Shown one piece after another: positions 8,823 through 18,209 of a stretch of DNA of 64,000 bases. Position 1 is the first letter of the stretch. The number at the start of each line of letters is the position of its first letter. Under the pieces are notes generated by a model, which ran no database searches, was not told the origin of the DNA, and saw only the letters and a program-made list of their open reading frames with translations. Source of the DNA: Sulfurospirillum cavolei (lineage in GTDB: Bacteria; Campylobacterota; Campylobacteria; Campylobacterales; Sulfurospirillaceae); assembly GCF_000813325.1 (NCBI RefSeq), contig NZ_BBQE01000007.1; one strand, given 5' to 3'. A program made the position numbers and the translations under genes.

Positions 8823-9764
8823 ATGCCTATACTGCTTTTTTTAGGAATGCTTTCGGCGCTGTTTTTCAGCACGACGTTTCTGCTCAATCGCATGATGAGT
8901 TTAGCGCACGGACACTGGATTTGGTCGGCATCGCTTCGCTATTTTTTTATGATCGCCATGGTGGCACTCGTCATCGTCTTGTGGGAAGGACTTCCGACGC
9001 TCAAAGGCGTTTTAGCCCTTTTTAGACGCTTTTGGCGTTTTTGGATACTCTCCGGAAGCATCGGCTTTGGAGGTTTTTACGCGCTGTTGTGTTACAGTGC
9101 CGATTTCGCGCAAGGCTGGGTCGTCGCAACGACGTGGCAAGTGACGGTGATCGCTTCGTTAGTCGTTTTGATTGCTTTTGGAAAACGTTTCGCCAAACGC
9201 ATCTGGTTTTTTTGCGTCCTGATTCTTTTAGGCGTTACCTTGGTCAACCTCGCTTCGATCACGCATTTTAATTGGAATGAACTCTTAAAAGGTTTTCTAC
9301 CCGTTTTGGCGGCGGCGTTTTGCTACCCGATCGGCAATCAGCTCGTGTGGGAAGCCAGACATCAAACCCATTCATGGATTCCGCACATCGACGATCCTTT
9401 AATGCACAATGCATTTCACAAAGTGCTCTTGCTCTCTTTAGGCTCCGTTCCTTTTTGGTTGGTTTTGATCGTTTGCACGACTCCGCCGCCGCCCTCGATT
9501 TCACAAGTCGCTAATACCGCCGCGGTCGCTTTTTTCTCGGGCATCGTTGCGACAACGCTCTTTTTATATGCGAGAACCCGCGCCAAAACCAGTGCCGAAA
9601 TCGCCGCGGTGGATGCGACGCAAGCCGCCGAAGTCATTTTCGCGCTGATCGGAGAAGTCCTTTTTTTAGGAGCACCCGTTCCGCCTTTGAGTGCATTTTT
9701 AGGAATAGGATTGGTTTTTATCGGTCTTTTTTTCTTTATCGTGTTTCAAAAAAAGCAGAACTAA
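8823..9764 (+). CDS. DMT-superfamily multidrug-resistance efflux transporter
   Basis: I choose the ATG at 8823, preceded by AAGGAGAGAT, over an in-frame start at 8781. The 313-residue product has about ten hydrophobic segments throughout (for example PILLFLGMLSALFFSTTFLL and the C-terminal FLGIGLVFIGLFFFIVFQ) and resembles the multidrug resistance efflux transporter family related to EmrE-like permeases. It is an inner-membrane exporter or solute permease of unknown substrate. It stands alone between the GGDEF gene and a bidirectional terminator. The region 8701-8822 before it holds only its presumed promoter. Confidence 0.78.
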   Translation: MPILLFLGMLSALFFSTTFLLNRMMSLAHGHWIWSASLRYFFMIAMVALVIVLWEGLPTLKGVLALFRRFWRFWILSGSIGFGGFYALLCYSADFAQGWVVATTWQVTVIASLVVLIAFGKRFAKRIWFFCVLILLGVTLVNLASITHFNWNELLKGFLPVLAAAFCYPIGNQLVWEARHQTHSWIPHIDDPLMHNAFHKVLLLSLGSVPFWLVLIVCTTPPPPSISQVANTAAVAFFSGIVATTLFLYARTRAKTSAEIAAVDATQAAEVIFALIGEVLFLGAPVPPLSAFLGIGLVFIGLFFFIVFQKKQN

Positions 9765-9788
9765 AGAGAGCCTTTCGACTCTCTTTAG
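9761..9788. terminator. Bidirectional terminator
   Basis: CTAAAGAGAG and CTCTCTTTAG form a 10-bp stem with an eight-base loop overlapping the stop of the exporter gene. A second small palindrome, CTACATGTAG followed by seven T, comes just after (9792-9808). It separates the exporter from the convergent receptor 1 gene. Confidence 0.75.
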
Positions 9789-9807
9789 GATCTACATGTA
9801 GGTTTTT

Positions 9808-11826
9808 TTAGAAGCTATAGCGCGCATTGGCGTAATAGTTTCGTCCCTCTTGCGCATAACCGTTGTTGTAGTAATAATATTCGTCAAAGAGATTTTTAAT
9901 ACCGACTGCCAATTCAAGATTTTTGATCGGGCGGTATGCCACGCGAATATCCGCTACCGTATACGAACTGCTCTCTTCGCTACCGCTGACCGTGGAATAG
10001 CGTTTTCCTTCATGTCGAACGATCGGCGTTATATCGACCGAATGGATCGGCGAATAGGTTAAACTCGCATAGTAACTGTGTTTGGGCGTATCGGTCGTGT
10101 ATTTGGCATTCGCCGTTTTACTGTCTTCAATCGTCGCATCGATATACGTATACGAGAGCGTACTTCGGAGTTGTTCATTCCATTGGGAATTTAAACTGAC
10201 TTCGGCACCTTTATGCTCTTCTTGGTCGAAATTTTGCATTTGCTTGCAGTTTGTACCCGTACATCCCAATGCCGGATTCGTATTGGTTAAACCGCTAACG
10301 CTTGCAATATAGTCTTTGGTTTTCGTATAAAAAAGTGCGACTTTAGCATGCTGATCTTCGACAAATGCCCAATCGGTACCGATTTCATACGTCGTCGATC
10401 GCTCGGCATCTAAGCTCGGATTTAAAATATAATCACCGAAGCGTGAAGAATAACGATCTTTCAAGGTCGGCATATTGCTCTTTTGAGAAACGCTACCGTA
10501 GAACATTAAATCTTTCGTCGCTTGATACGAAAGAATCGTTTGAGGATTGAACGCATCCGAATCGTATTTCGGGAACTCTCCGGCGATTCGCGTTCCGGCG
10601 TTATTGCGATACTCGGCTTTCGTGACCTCGTTTTGATCGTAGCTACCGCCGAGTGTCCATGTTAATTTATCGCTTATTTGCCATGAATATTCCGCACCCA
10701 AAGATAAGGTTTTACTTTCGTCTTTGAGATCGGCACCCGAAGATTTTGAGCTAATGTCTTTGTGGTTATCGTATTTTTGAGAGACGGAGAGTTTCAAAAG
10801 ATGGTTATCGGCAATTTTTATATCGCCTTCGATAATGCCGCCAAACGTGTTATCGTCGTACTCGGAGATTTCCGTAACGGTATTTTGAGCCGAAGTTTGA
10901 GGCGTGCCTTTAAATAAAATTTTGTTGTAAAATTCATCGTAATACCAACGTGTTTTCAAAAAATGTTCGCCGATAGCCGTTTTGGTAATGACGTAATAAC
11001 TCGTCTTATCCCAATCCTTCCAATCCCAGTTGCGATTATACACGCCGCTTCCGGTGGAGCCTTGCGCCGAGGCATACCACGGTTGTTCTTTGTCGCCGCG
11101 TTGAACGATATAGTTAAAGGAGTATTCGTCGGTCGAATTGGGCGTATAACCGACCTTAAGGTTGAGCTTTTTATCGCCGGATTCGGAGTTGGAGCGTTTA
11201 TGACCGTCTTGATGCCCCGCAGGATCGTAATCGCTTGAAATTTTATAATAATCTCTAGAGACGTTGGAAACCGAGATCAAACCGTAGTAAAGCTCTTGCT
11301 TTGTACCTATCGTCGCGTACTCTTCGTATCCGTCTCCGCTAAACGCACCCACACCCACTTCGCCCTCAAGTTCTTTGGTCGGTTGTTTCGTAATCAGATT
11401 GATCGCACCGCCCATCGTGTTAGCACCGTACATCGGAGAGACGTATCCTTTAGAAACGTCGATCTCGCCGATGTCGTAGGTTTTAAAGCGACCCAAATCG
11501 ATATTGTGGTCGTACGGAACGTAAATGGGAATACCGTCGACGTAAATCGGCACGCGATTGCTTGAAAAACCGCGTACACGTACTTTTGACTCGCCCCTAG
11601 CCCCCGCATAGTCCGCATACACGCCCGGCGTACTTTGCAACGCGTCGACGACGGTTTTCGCATCCGTCTCTTTTATCGTCTCACTCGTGACGACTTCGAC
11701 GCTGGGATTGGCACTGATATCTTTTTCCGAAGTGACCTCTATTTTTCCCAGCTCAAACGTTTCCGCTAAGAGCATGGAAGATGCTACCAAGGAGAGCATC
11801 GCTCCTAAACACATTTGTTTTTTCAT
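9808..11826 (-). CDS. TonB-dependent outer-membrane receptor 1
   Basis: The 672-residue product has a signal peptide ending in MLLAET, a plug domain (about 30-160, with PGVYADYAGARGESKVRVRG) and a 22-strand barrel ending in an aromatic residue (ARYSF), as outer-membrane barrels need. It most resembles vitamin/siderophore-type receptors. AAAGGAGG lies before the ATG. It sits downstream of the fecE-like gene with its own inverted-repeat operator (11856-11879) whose left half overlaps the -10 element, so it is probably repressed by ModE or a similar regulator. The ligand is unknown; context points to a molybdenum- or tungsten-related complex. Confidence 0.92.
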   Translation of the reverse strand: MKKQMCLGAMLSLVASSMLLAETFELGKIEVTSEKDISANPSVEVVTSETIKETDAKTVVDALQSTPGVYADYAGARGESKVRVRGFSSNRVPIYVDGIPIYVPYDHNIDLGRFKTYDIGEIDVSKGYVSPMYGANTMGGAINLITKQPTKELEGEVGVGAFSGDGYEEYATIGTKQELYYGLISVSNVSRDYYKISSDYDPAGHQDGHKRSNSESGDKKLNLKVGYTPNSTDEYSFNYIVQRGDKEQPWYASAQGSTGSGVYNRNWDWKDWDKTSYYVITKTAIGEHFLKTRWYYDEFYNKILFKGTPQTSAQNTVTEISEYDDNTFGGIIEGDIKIADNHLLKLSVSQKYDNHKDISSKSSGADLKDESKTLSLGAEYSWQISDKLTWTLGGSYDQNEVTKAEYRNNAGTRIAGEFPKYDSDAFNPQTILSYQATKDLMFYGSVSQKSNMPTLKDRYSSRFGDYILNPSLDAERSTTYEIGTDWAFVEDQHAKVALFYTKTKDYIASVSGLTNTNPALGCTGTNCKQMQNFDQEEHKGAEVSLNSQWNEQLRSTLSYTYIDATIEDSKTANAKYTTDTPKHSYYASLTYSPIHSVDITPIVRHEGKRYSTVSGSEESSSYTVADIRVAYRPIKNLELAVGIKNLFDEYYYYNNGYAQEGRNYYANARYSF

Positions 11827-11855
11827 CTTTCCTCCTTTAAAATGTCACGCTATCT

Positions 11856-11879
11856 TATTATATATATTTTTATATAATG
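11856..11879 (-). promoter_or_regulatory. ModE-like box 1, before receptor 1
   Basis: ATTATATA and TATATAAT form a perfect 8-bp inverted repeat around six bases; in the common frame of the five sites it reads TATTATA-N10-TATAATG. On the minus strand it contains TATAAT, so it overlaps the probable -10 of receptor 1. See the boxes at 22436, 23482, 25212 and 38856. Confidence 0.65.
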
Positions 11880-11914
11880 CTAAATATTTCGTCATTTCTC
11901 TCAAATCATATCTA

Positions 11915-12703
11915 TTAGATCCGTTGATTTAAAAAATTGGGGACACAGGCTTTATAACCGAAATGCGTCGTAAATAAAGTAATGTCCGTTTGATACAACG
12001 TATTAATCAATGCTTCCGTTACCACGCTTTTCGTATCGCCGTTTGCAAGAATTTTTCCGTCTTTTAGAGCATACGTTTGCCCTTCTAACATCAAAGCATG
12101 TTCGGGAAAGTGCGTCGATTTTAAAAAGGTGTAACCCTCTTTACAAAGTGTTAAGATTGCCTCTAAAAGCCTGAGTTGATTGCCGTAATCAAGCCCCGAA
12201 ATCGGCTCGTCCATCACTAAAATCTTTGCCCCCTGCGCTAAGGCTCTCGCGATCAACACCAACTGCTTTTCGCCGCCGCTTAAGGTTTGATAATTGCGCT
12301 CCGCCAAATGAGCGATACCAAGCCGCTCCATCGCCGCATAGCACACCTGCTTATCATGCTCGCTGCTCGCTTTCGCAAACCACGCCTCAAACGCGATACG
12401 TCCCATTAAGACGATTTGCAATGCGCTAAACGCGAAGACGATTTTCGTACTTTGGGGCACATACGCGATATGCTCTGCACGCTTTTTAATCGAATAATCG
12501 GCAAGGTTTTTTTCTTCTAAAATGACCTCGCCTTGATCGGGAGAAAGCAGTCCCAACAATATCTTCATCAAAGTGCTTTTCCCCGCACCGTTTGCTCCGA
12601 GCAACGAGACGATACTTCCCTTCGGGATGGAAACGGTTACACCGTCCAAAACTTTTTTTTGCTGATACGAAAAATGGATATTTCGCGCTTCGTAAAAACT
12701 CAT
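11915..12703 (-). CDS. ABC transporter ATP-binding protein, FecE/BtuD type
   Basis: A 262-residue cytoplasmic ATPase with Walker A GANGAGKST (about 34-42), signature LSGGEKQLVLIARALAQ, and Walker B ILVMDEPISGLDYG. It belongs to the class that drives import of iron-siderophore, haem, cobalamin and some molybdate/tungstate complexes. Its start overlaps the permease stop by four bases. It would act with the permease at 12700-13719 and one or more of the three binding proteins in this locus. Confidence 0.93.
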   Translation of the reverse strand: MSFYEARNIHFSYQQKKVLDGVTVSIPKGSIVSLLGANGAGKSTLMKILLGLLSPDQGEVILEEKNLADYSIKKRAEHIAYVPQSTKIVFAFSALQIVLMGRIAFEAWFAKASSEHDKQVCYAAMERLGIAHLAERNYQTLSGGEKQLVLIARALAQGAKILVMDEPISGLDYGNQLRLLEAILTLCKEGYTFLKSTHFPEHALMLEGQTYALKDGKILANGDTKSVVTEALINTLYQTDITLFTTHFGYKACVPNFLNQRI

Positions 12704-13719
12704 GCGAACCCTTTTTTAGCATTTTTGAGTGCTAGCACGAAGATGGGAATCCCCACCAATGCGGTCACGATACCCACCGGAATTTCCACGCTTAAAACCG
12801 TTCGGCACAAGGTATCGACCCACAGTAAAAAAATTCCGCCCAAAAGCAAGCACATCGGCAACATCACGCGGTTATCCGCACCGACCATAAAGCGCGCGAT
12901 ATGCGGAATAATCAATCCCACCCAACCGATCATTCCCGCAACGACGACCGTAAGAGCACTCAAAAGCGTCGCCAGTAAAATCGCCGTATTGCGTACCAAA
13001 CTAACGCGCACGCCCAACGCTTTGGCATCGTCGTCGCCGAGACTTAAGATATTGAGGTATTTGCCCATCAGCGCAAGAACGATCATACTCAAAACCAGCG
13101 GAACGCTAACGTTTAAAAGCGTTTTCATATCGACGGCACTAAACGAACCCATCAACCAATAAACGATGGCAGGGAGTTTATTGTACGGATCCGCCATATA
13201 CTTGACCAAAGAGAGCAGTGCCGAAAAAAGCGCGCTTGAGATCACGCCGCCCAAAACCAATAAAATCGTCGTCGGAGCATTTTTACCGTAAATGCGCGCG
13301 ATCAAAAGTGCGCACATGACCGCAAGAAATCCAAAAGCAAACGAAAAAAGCTGAACGCCGATCCAATTATCCGAGATCATAATGCCCAATGCCGCCCCAA
13401 AAGACGAACCGGCCAATACGCCTAAAATTCCCGGAGAGACCAGAGGGTTGACGAACATGGCTTGAAACGCACCTCCCGAAACCGCCAACGCGGCTCCGAC
13501 CAAAATAACCGCTACGATGCGCGGTAAGCGAATATCGAATAAAATATTGGAAAGCAACGTCGCATCGCGCGGCATTGCTCCGATATCGAACCATTTCCAA
13601 CTCAAAAAATGTGCCAGCGTCGAAAAATCGATCTCGTAGCGTCCCATACACATAGAAGCAAAAAACGAGGCGATAAGAAGCACGAATGCGATCGCAAACA
13701 AAAGAGACGTTTTAACCAT
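12700..13719 (-). CDS. FecCD/BtuC-type ABC transporter permease
   Basis: The start at 13719 (AAGG upstream, membrane segment at once) is preferred to a frame reaching 13791. The 339-residue protein has about ten membrane helices and the family signatures SGGAFQAMFVNPLVSPGILG and the loop before GDDDAKALGV that contacts the ATPase. It overlaps the luciferase-like gene by eight bases and the ATPase gene by four, so all three are one operon. As the only permease in the locus it probably serves all three binding proteins. Confidence 0.93.
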   Translation of the reverse strand: MVKTSLLFAIAFVLLIASFFASMCMGRYEIDFSTLAHFLSWKWFDIGAMPRDATLLSNILFDIRLPRIVAVILVGAALAVSGGAFQAMFVNPLVSPGILGVLAGSSFGAALGIMISDNWIGVQLFSFAFGFLAVMCALLIARIYGKNAPTTILLVLGGVISSALFSALLSLVKYMADPYNKLPAIVYWLMGSFSAVDMKTLLNVSVPLVLSMIVLALMGKYLNILSLGDDDAKALGVRVSLVRNTAILLATLLSALTVVVAGMIGWVGLIIPHIARFMVGADNRVMLPMCLLLGGIFLLWVDTLCRTVLSVEIPVGIVTALVGIPIFVLALKNAKKGFA

Positions 13720-14743
13720 GATGTGCCTTATCGACGAACGGACGTACAAGCTGCGTAAAATCGTGAAGCAAACGGGCATTTTCATTTTCATTCGTTCCCA
13801 AAAGCTTTAAAGCGACATGTACTTTCGGAAAACGTTTTTGAATCGTCAAACACGTATCGATGCAGCGTTGCACATCGCCGATAATGCCGTTTTCAAAGAA
13901 TTTTTGACCGTCAAAAAAGACGTTGCGTTCTTGAATCAACGCTTGATAGCGCATTTGATCAAATTGCGGAGATTTGTTAAAAGACGATGCCGCACGCATA
14001 GATTTGACGAAATGATCGATCGCCGGACGTGCTTTGGCAAAGGCTTCTTCATAGCTTTGTGCTACGTAAAACGTGCGCAGTAAAACGATCTCGGGCTCAC
14101 ATCCGGCGATCGAAGCGTAATAGCGACTCACGCGTTCGCACTCGTCCAAATCGACGCCCTGAGAGAGCATTAAACCCCAGCCTTTACGCGCCGCAAACGC
14201 GATCGTCTCTTCCGAGGCAAACGTTGCGATATAGGTCGGAATGGAGCTTTGCAAGGGTTTCGGCTCGACGTCTACTTCCGTAAAATCAAAAAAATCCCCG
14301 TGAAAACTAACGGCATGATCGCGGGTATTTAACACCGAATCTACCGCTTTAGCACACTCCAAAAGTTTAGGGCGTAGCTGTTCGGTCGTCGTATTGAAAT
14401 GCTTGGAATCGGGTGCAAACGCACCTTTGGCAAGTCCCAAATTCAAACGTCCGCGACTTAAAATATCCAACATCGCCGCATCTTCGGCTAAGCGTATCGC
14501 ATCGTAAAAAGGTGCTAAAAAGCCCGCACACCCTAAACGAATCGTTTGCGTCCTCGCACACGCGTTGGCAAGCAAAACCGTAGGCGAAGGACAGATACTA
14601 AAATCATTAAAATGATGCTCCCCGAACCAGACCTCTTCCAAGCCTTCTTTTTCGGCTTGCTCCACTAAACGCATCTGTGCATGAATCGCCTCGCATGCAT
14701 CGGTTTCATACCGTTCAAACAGACAAAAAATTCCCCATTTCAT
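13712..14743 (-). CDS. LLM-class flavin-dependent oxidoreductase (luciferase-like)
   Basis: The 343-residue product has the bacterial-luciferase-like TIM-barrel pattern: MKWGIFCLFERYE at the start, EEVWFGEHHFNDFSI, and LSRGRLNLGLAKG. Such enzymes use reduced flavin and O2, or as reductases F420 or flavin, to oxidise small organic molecules. Sitting inside a TonB/ABC uptake operon, between tonB and the permease, it may break down or modify the imported ligand, as monooxygenases do in sulfonate or chelator operons. The substrate is unknown. In an anaerobe an O2-consuming step would be odd, which is worth noting. Confidence 0.85.
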   Translation of the reverse strand: MKWGIFCLFERYETDACEAIHAQMRLVEQAEKEGLEEVWFGEHHFNDFSICPSPTVLLANACARTQTIRLGCAGFLAPFYDAIRLAEDAAMLDILSRGRLNLGLAKGAFAPDSKHFNTTTEQLRPKLLECAKAVDSVLNTRDHAVSFHGDFFDFTEVDVEPKPLQSSIPTYIATFASEETIAFAARKGWGLMLSQGVDLDECERVSRYYASIAGCEPEIVLLRTFYVAQSYEEAFAKARPAIDHFVKSMRAASSFNKSPQFDQMRYQALIQERNVFFDGQKFFENGIIGDVQRCIDTCLTIQKRFPKVHVALKLLGTNENENARLLHDFTQLVRPFVDKAHHG

Positions 14744-14757
14744 ACTTGATCATCCTT

Positions 14758-15483
14758 TTACGTACGTAATTTAAAAACGACGGGAACGCTAATAAAAAGC
14801 TCCTCCTGCGGAGGCTTTTCAAACGGCGATGCGTCAATGACGGCATTGAGGGCATTAGCGTCTAAAACCTTTTTCCCGCTAGAGTGCAACACTTTTAGCG
14901 TTCGCTTATCGACCGTACCGTCGGCTTGAATGCTAAATTGCACCGTCGTTTCGCCTTCGATACCCATCTTTTTTGCCATCATCGGGTATTGAAGATTGGC
15001 TTGGATCGCTTTTCGAACCTTTGCCAAATACCGTGACAAGGCATCTTCATTGGCTTGAGACGCACGTGAGGCTTGAGAGGGTTGCTCTAAAGCGGATAGT
15101 GCCTGATGCGAAGAAGGCGGAGGCGGTGATACCGTCTCTTCTACGATAGGAGAAGGCTCGGGAGAAGGAGCGGTTTTGGCGATAGGTTTTTGGGCAACGA
15201 CGGGTTTTTTTTGAGGTTTGGGTTGTTCTTTGGGAACTTCGTTCGGAATTTTTGGCTGTTCGATCGGAGGTTGAGGCTCTTCGCGTTTAGGCGGTGCGGA
15301 AGGTTTTTCGTCGTCGATCAGGCTAATATGCACGATGTCGGCTTTCTCTTCCGCAGACTCAAACACTTTGGGCATCGCCGCCAAAGCATACACCAAACAC
15401 GCATGCACAAGAACGGTTCCGAAAACGGCTATCGATGAAAATGTACGCTTTTTGGAGACACTTATTTCCACATCTGTATCCAA
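14758..15483 (-). CDS. tonB: TonB energy-transducing protein
   Basis: About 241 residues: a short cytosolic N-terminus, one membrane helix (FSSIAVFGTVLVHACLVYAL), a long Pro/Lys/Glu-rich spacer and a TonB C-terminal domain (YLAKVRKAIQANLQYPMMAK to VPVVFKLRT). The frame opens at TTG (15483), with GTG at 15471 as an alternative; both overlap the end of the methyltransferase gene, so translation is coupled and the exact start is uncertain. It carries proton-motive energy from ExbB-ExbD to the two receptors of this locus. Confidence 0.92.
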   Translation of the reverse strand: MDTDVEISVSKKRTFSSIAVFGTVLVHACLVYALAAMPKVFESAEEKADIVHISLIDDEKPSAPPKREEPQPPIEQPKIPNEVPKEQPKPQKKPVVAQKPIAKTAPSPEPSPIVEETVSPPPPSSHQALSALEQPSQASRASQANEDALSRYLAKVRKAIQANLQYPMMAKKMGIEGETTVQFSIQADGTVDKRTLKVLHSSGKKVLDANALNAVIDASPFEKPPQEELFISVPVVFKLRT

Positions 15484-16073
15484 ATACCGTCTTGTGCGCG
15501 ATGAATCACGAAATTTTCAATGCCTTTACTTTTCAGCAACGCATCGTAATCGCGTTTCATCCCGTCCCCGTGCATTTTATCCATTGCTTCAAGATCGACT
15601 TCTTGACCTTCGGCAAGCATATTTTCGATAATTTGCGCTTTAATTTCGGGCGTTCCTTTGCCTCCGCCGACAAACGTCGTACCGCCTTTTTTCAAGATAC
15701 GGTAAATCTCTTGCAATGCTAAGGCCGGATCTTCCCAAAACGGCATCGAACCTCTGGAAATAATCAAATCCATCGTCTCGTCTTCTAAAGGAATCGCATG
15801 AACGTCGCCCACAAGCGTCGCTCCGCGCTCTTCTAAACCGTCTTCGACCAGATGCAAAGCCGCTTTTTCCAAAGCCTCCGCATTGAGGTCGAAAAACGTG
15901 ACATGTAGGTTGGTCATTTTTGCCAATTCCAATCCCAAATAACCGCCGCACGCGCCGACGTCTAAACATTTGCCTTCGATCATCCGCGTTTGGTCTTTAA
16001 TTTTTTGCGCATAGTACGTGTACAAAGGTTTTTTAACCGTTCGAGATTGTTGATCGTAATGTTCTACATCCAT
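15462..16073 (-). CDS. Class I SAM-dependent methyltransferase 1
   Basis: The start at 16073 has AAGGAAAAGAAG directly before it. The 203-residue product shows motif I CLDVGACGGYLGLELAK, an acidic residue after strand 2 (VTFFDLNAEAL), and DAIP/ISRGSMPFWEDP in the region after motif III, as in methyltransferase family 11. It is soluble. It lies between receptor 2 and tonB on the same strand, so it may methylate the imported ligand or a metallophore. It is only distantly like methyltransferases 2 and 3 of the same locus. Confidence 0.82.
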   Translation of the reverse strand: MDVEHYDQQSRTVKKPLYTYYAQKIKDQTRMIEGKCLDVGACGGYLGLELAKMTNLHVTFFDLNAEALEKAALHLVEDGLEERGATLVGDVHAIPLEDETMDLIISRGSMPFWEDPALALQEIYRILKKGGTTFVGGGKGTPEIKAQIIENMLAEGQEVDLEAMDKMHGDGMKRDYDALLKSKGIENFVIHRAQDGIWIQMWK

Positions 16074-16147
16074 CTTCTTTTCCTTACATGTAAAGCCCAA
16101 GCAAGCGTCAAACCCGCTTGAGCGTTTCGTATCCTTGTATCAAAACG

Positions 16148-18208
16148 TTAATATTTCAGCGTGACGTCAAGACCGACGACACGACCGCGATCGTAGTAAT
16201 ACCCCGTCGTATAACGCGTCGCATACTTCTCGTCGGTAATGTTTCTAGCATAAAGCATTAACGTCGTCGTCGTATTTCCGGCGGTTTTAAAATCCCGCAT
16301 GATATTGGCGTCAACCCGCGTAAAATCGCCTAAATTAACATCGTACGCCGTTCCCATCGCCGAAGTGGACGTATGCCATCCGCTCTCTTTTTGAAGCGAT
16401 ACGTTGGCACGGTATTTATCCCACTCTTGCGTCACTTGAAGCGTGTAAAGGTCTCTTGGATTCGAGCTGCCGATATTATTCGTCGTAACGCCGGTGCTGC
16501 TAATCGAATCGTAATTCAAAAGACGCGTATAGCTGGCTTTGTAACTCGTACCCGTCGAAAAATACCCTTTTAATAAAAGCTCGATGCCGTCGCGGTCCGT
16601 ATCGGATTCCGTGTAGTAATAGTAGGTTTGACCGTTTTGGACGTACGTCGTGTTGCTGGCGGTTTTTTCATTATCGATTTTTACTTTAAACCATGTCACC
16701 ATCGGCATAAACATCTTGTCGTAATTGGCTTCCAAACTGGTTTCGAAACGTTCTTGTTTTTCGGCATGTAACGTTCCCGTTTGCGCTTTAACGTCAAAAT
16801 CGCCCATCGTTCCTTGATCGGCATTGAAATAGCGCGCGCTTAAGGCATAAATCGACGTGATATTCCATTTGGCGCCGAAGGCGTAGATTTTAGCCGGTGC
16901 CATATCTTCATCGTTGTTAGCGCTGTTTTTCGAAGCACTCGTACTTGAATAATCGATATGTTTTTGATCTTCTCTGTAACCGCCGTCTAAAATCAACGCC
17001 CCGTCAAAAAGCTTTTGTTCCGCCGATCCCGACCAACCCAAGACATTGACTTTAAAGCGGTTATAGCTCGCACTGTTATTGGCTCCGAATCCCTCGTCGT
17101 CGGTCGATTGCACGCCTAACATCACGGTCGTATCGCCGTAACGGATATTGTGGCGCAAGCTAACGCCCTCGGTCTCTTCCCAATACGGTTTAGCAACGCC
17201 CGTTGCCGTTGTTGCAAACGATTCGTTGCTGTACTCGGTGTGCTCGTAGCGCGTAGAGAAAAGCGATGCCAAAGTCGCGTGGTTCTCGTTCCATTGAACG
17301 GTCGCATCGCCGCTGACGATTTCCGTGGTGATCGGATCGTAGTACCATTTTGAGTTATCTAATGCCCCCGTAACGGTAACGCCGCGTTGCATTTCAAAAC
17401 GCCCTTCGTCTTTGTACGCCATAATTTTACCGCTGAGTTTACCGTAAGATAATCCGGCGTTTGCCATTCGCGCATCGGCCGTTTGTCCGTCAAAATAGCG
17501 ATCGGTACTATCGCGATGCATCCCCGAAACCAATCCGCCGACAAAAGCACTTCCTTCTTCGTTATCGATACGCGTCCCCACATAAAGGCTCTCTTTGTTT
17601 GCCGTAGGGAAACTCTCCGTTTTTTCCACGGAACCTTGTAAAATCGCTTCCGTTTTTTTCGGTTGTTTGGTTTTGATAATAATATAACCGACGTTAACGC
17701 CCGATCCGGAATTGGAAGAGCCGATGTTAATCGAAGGTCCTAACGTCAAAGAGGAAGAACCGCGAACGATTTGAATCTCTTCGATCGCGTTCATCGGTAT
17801 TTTTTGAAGAATCTTATTGGCGGTGGAAGGTAAAATCGCTCCGTCGATAATATACGTCAGCGAACCGCCGCCTCGCACGTTAACAAAATATGGACTTTTA
17901 CGTCCGTGATACGTGACGTCCACACCCGTTGCTTTGCTCAAAAGATCGAACATATCTTTAGGTGCCAAATCCCGAATATCTTCTTGCGTAAAAATCTCAA
18001 CGCCCGCTTGAGAACTACTTTCGACTTTATGGGGATTGACGATACTGTCTGGTTTCAGGTCTTCGCGCACGACGCGCGGCGTACCTTCGGCATTTTCCGT
18101 CGTGCTCACCGGATCTAACTGATAAATCGTATCGGCGGCAACGAGCGATAAAGGAAACAAACAAGACGCTACGACGAGCGAACCGAAACACGGCTTAAAA
18201 ACTGACAT
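16148..18208 (-). CDS. TonB-dependent outer-membrane receptor 2
   Basis: The ATG at 18208 has AAAGGAG before it and a signal peptide after it (residues about 1-25, ending in SLVAADT). Total 686 residues. The plug region has VEIFTQEDIRDLAPKDMFDLL and VNVRGGGSLTYIIDGAI; the barrel ends in LDVTLKY with a terminal aromatic residue. The plug contains a Gly/Ser-rich insert (GPSINIGSSNSGSGVNVGY), unusual next to receptor 1. It follows binding protein A by one base, so the two are coupled and probably handle the same ligand. Confidence 0.92.
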   Translation of the reverse strand: MSVFKPCFGSLVVASCLFPLSLVAADTIYQLDPVSTTENAEGTPRVVREDLKPDSIVNPHKVESSSQAGVEIFTQEDIRDLAPKDMFDLLSKATGVDVTYHGRKSPYFVNVRGGGSLTYIIDGAILPSTANKILQKIPMNAIEEIQIVRGSSSLTLGPSINIGSSNSGSGVNVGYIIIKTKQPKKTEAILQGSVEKTESFPTANKESLYVGTRIDNEEGSAFVGGLVSGMHRDSTDRYFDGQTADARMANAGLSYGKLSGKIMAYKDEGRFEMQRGVTVTGALDNSKWYYDPITTEIVSGDATVQWNENHATLASLFSTRYEHTEYSNESFATTATGVAKPYWEETEGVSLRHNIRYGDTTVMLGVQSTDDEGFGANNSASYNRFKVNVLGWSGSAEQKLFDGALILDGGYREDQKHIDYSSTSASKNSANNDEDMAPAKIYAFGAKWNITSIYALSARYFNADQGTMGDFDVKAQTGTLHAEKQERFETSLEANYDKMFMPMVTWFKVKIDNEKTASNTTYVQNGQTYYYYTESDTDRDGIELLLKGYFSTGTSYKASYTRLLNYDSISSTGVTTNNIGSSNPRDLYTLQVTQEWDKYRANVSLQKESGWHTSTSAMGTAYDVNLGDFTRVDANIMRDFKTAGNTTTTLMLYARNITDEKYATRYTTGYYYDRGRVVGLDVTLKY

Positions 18209-18209
18209 A

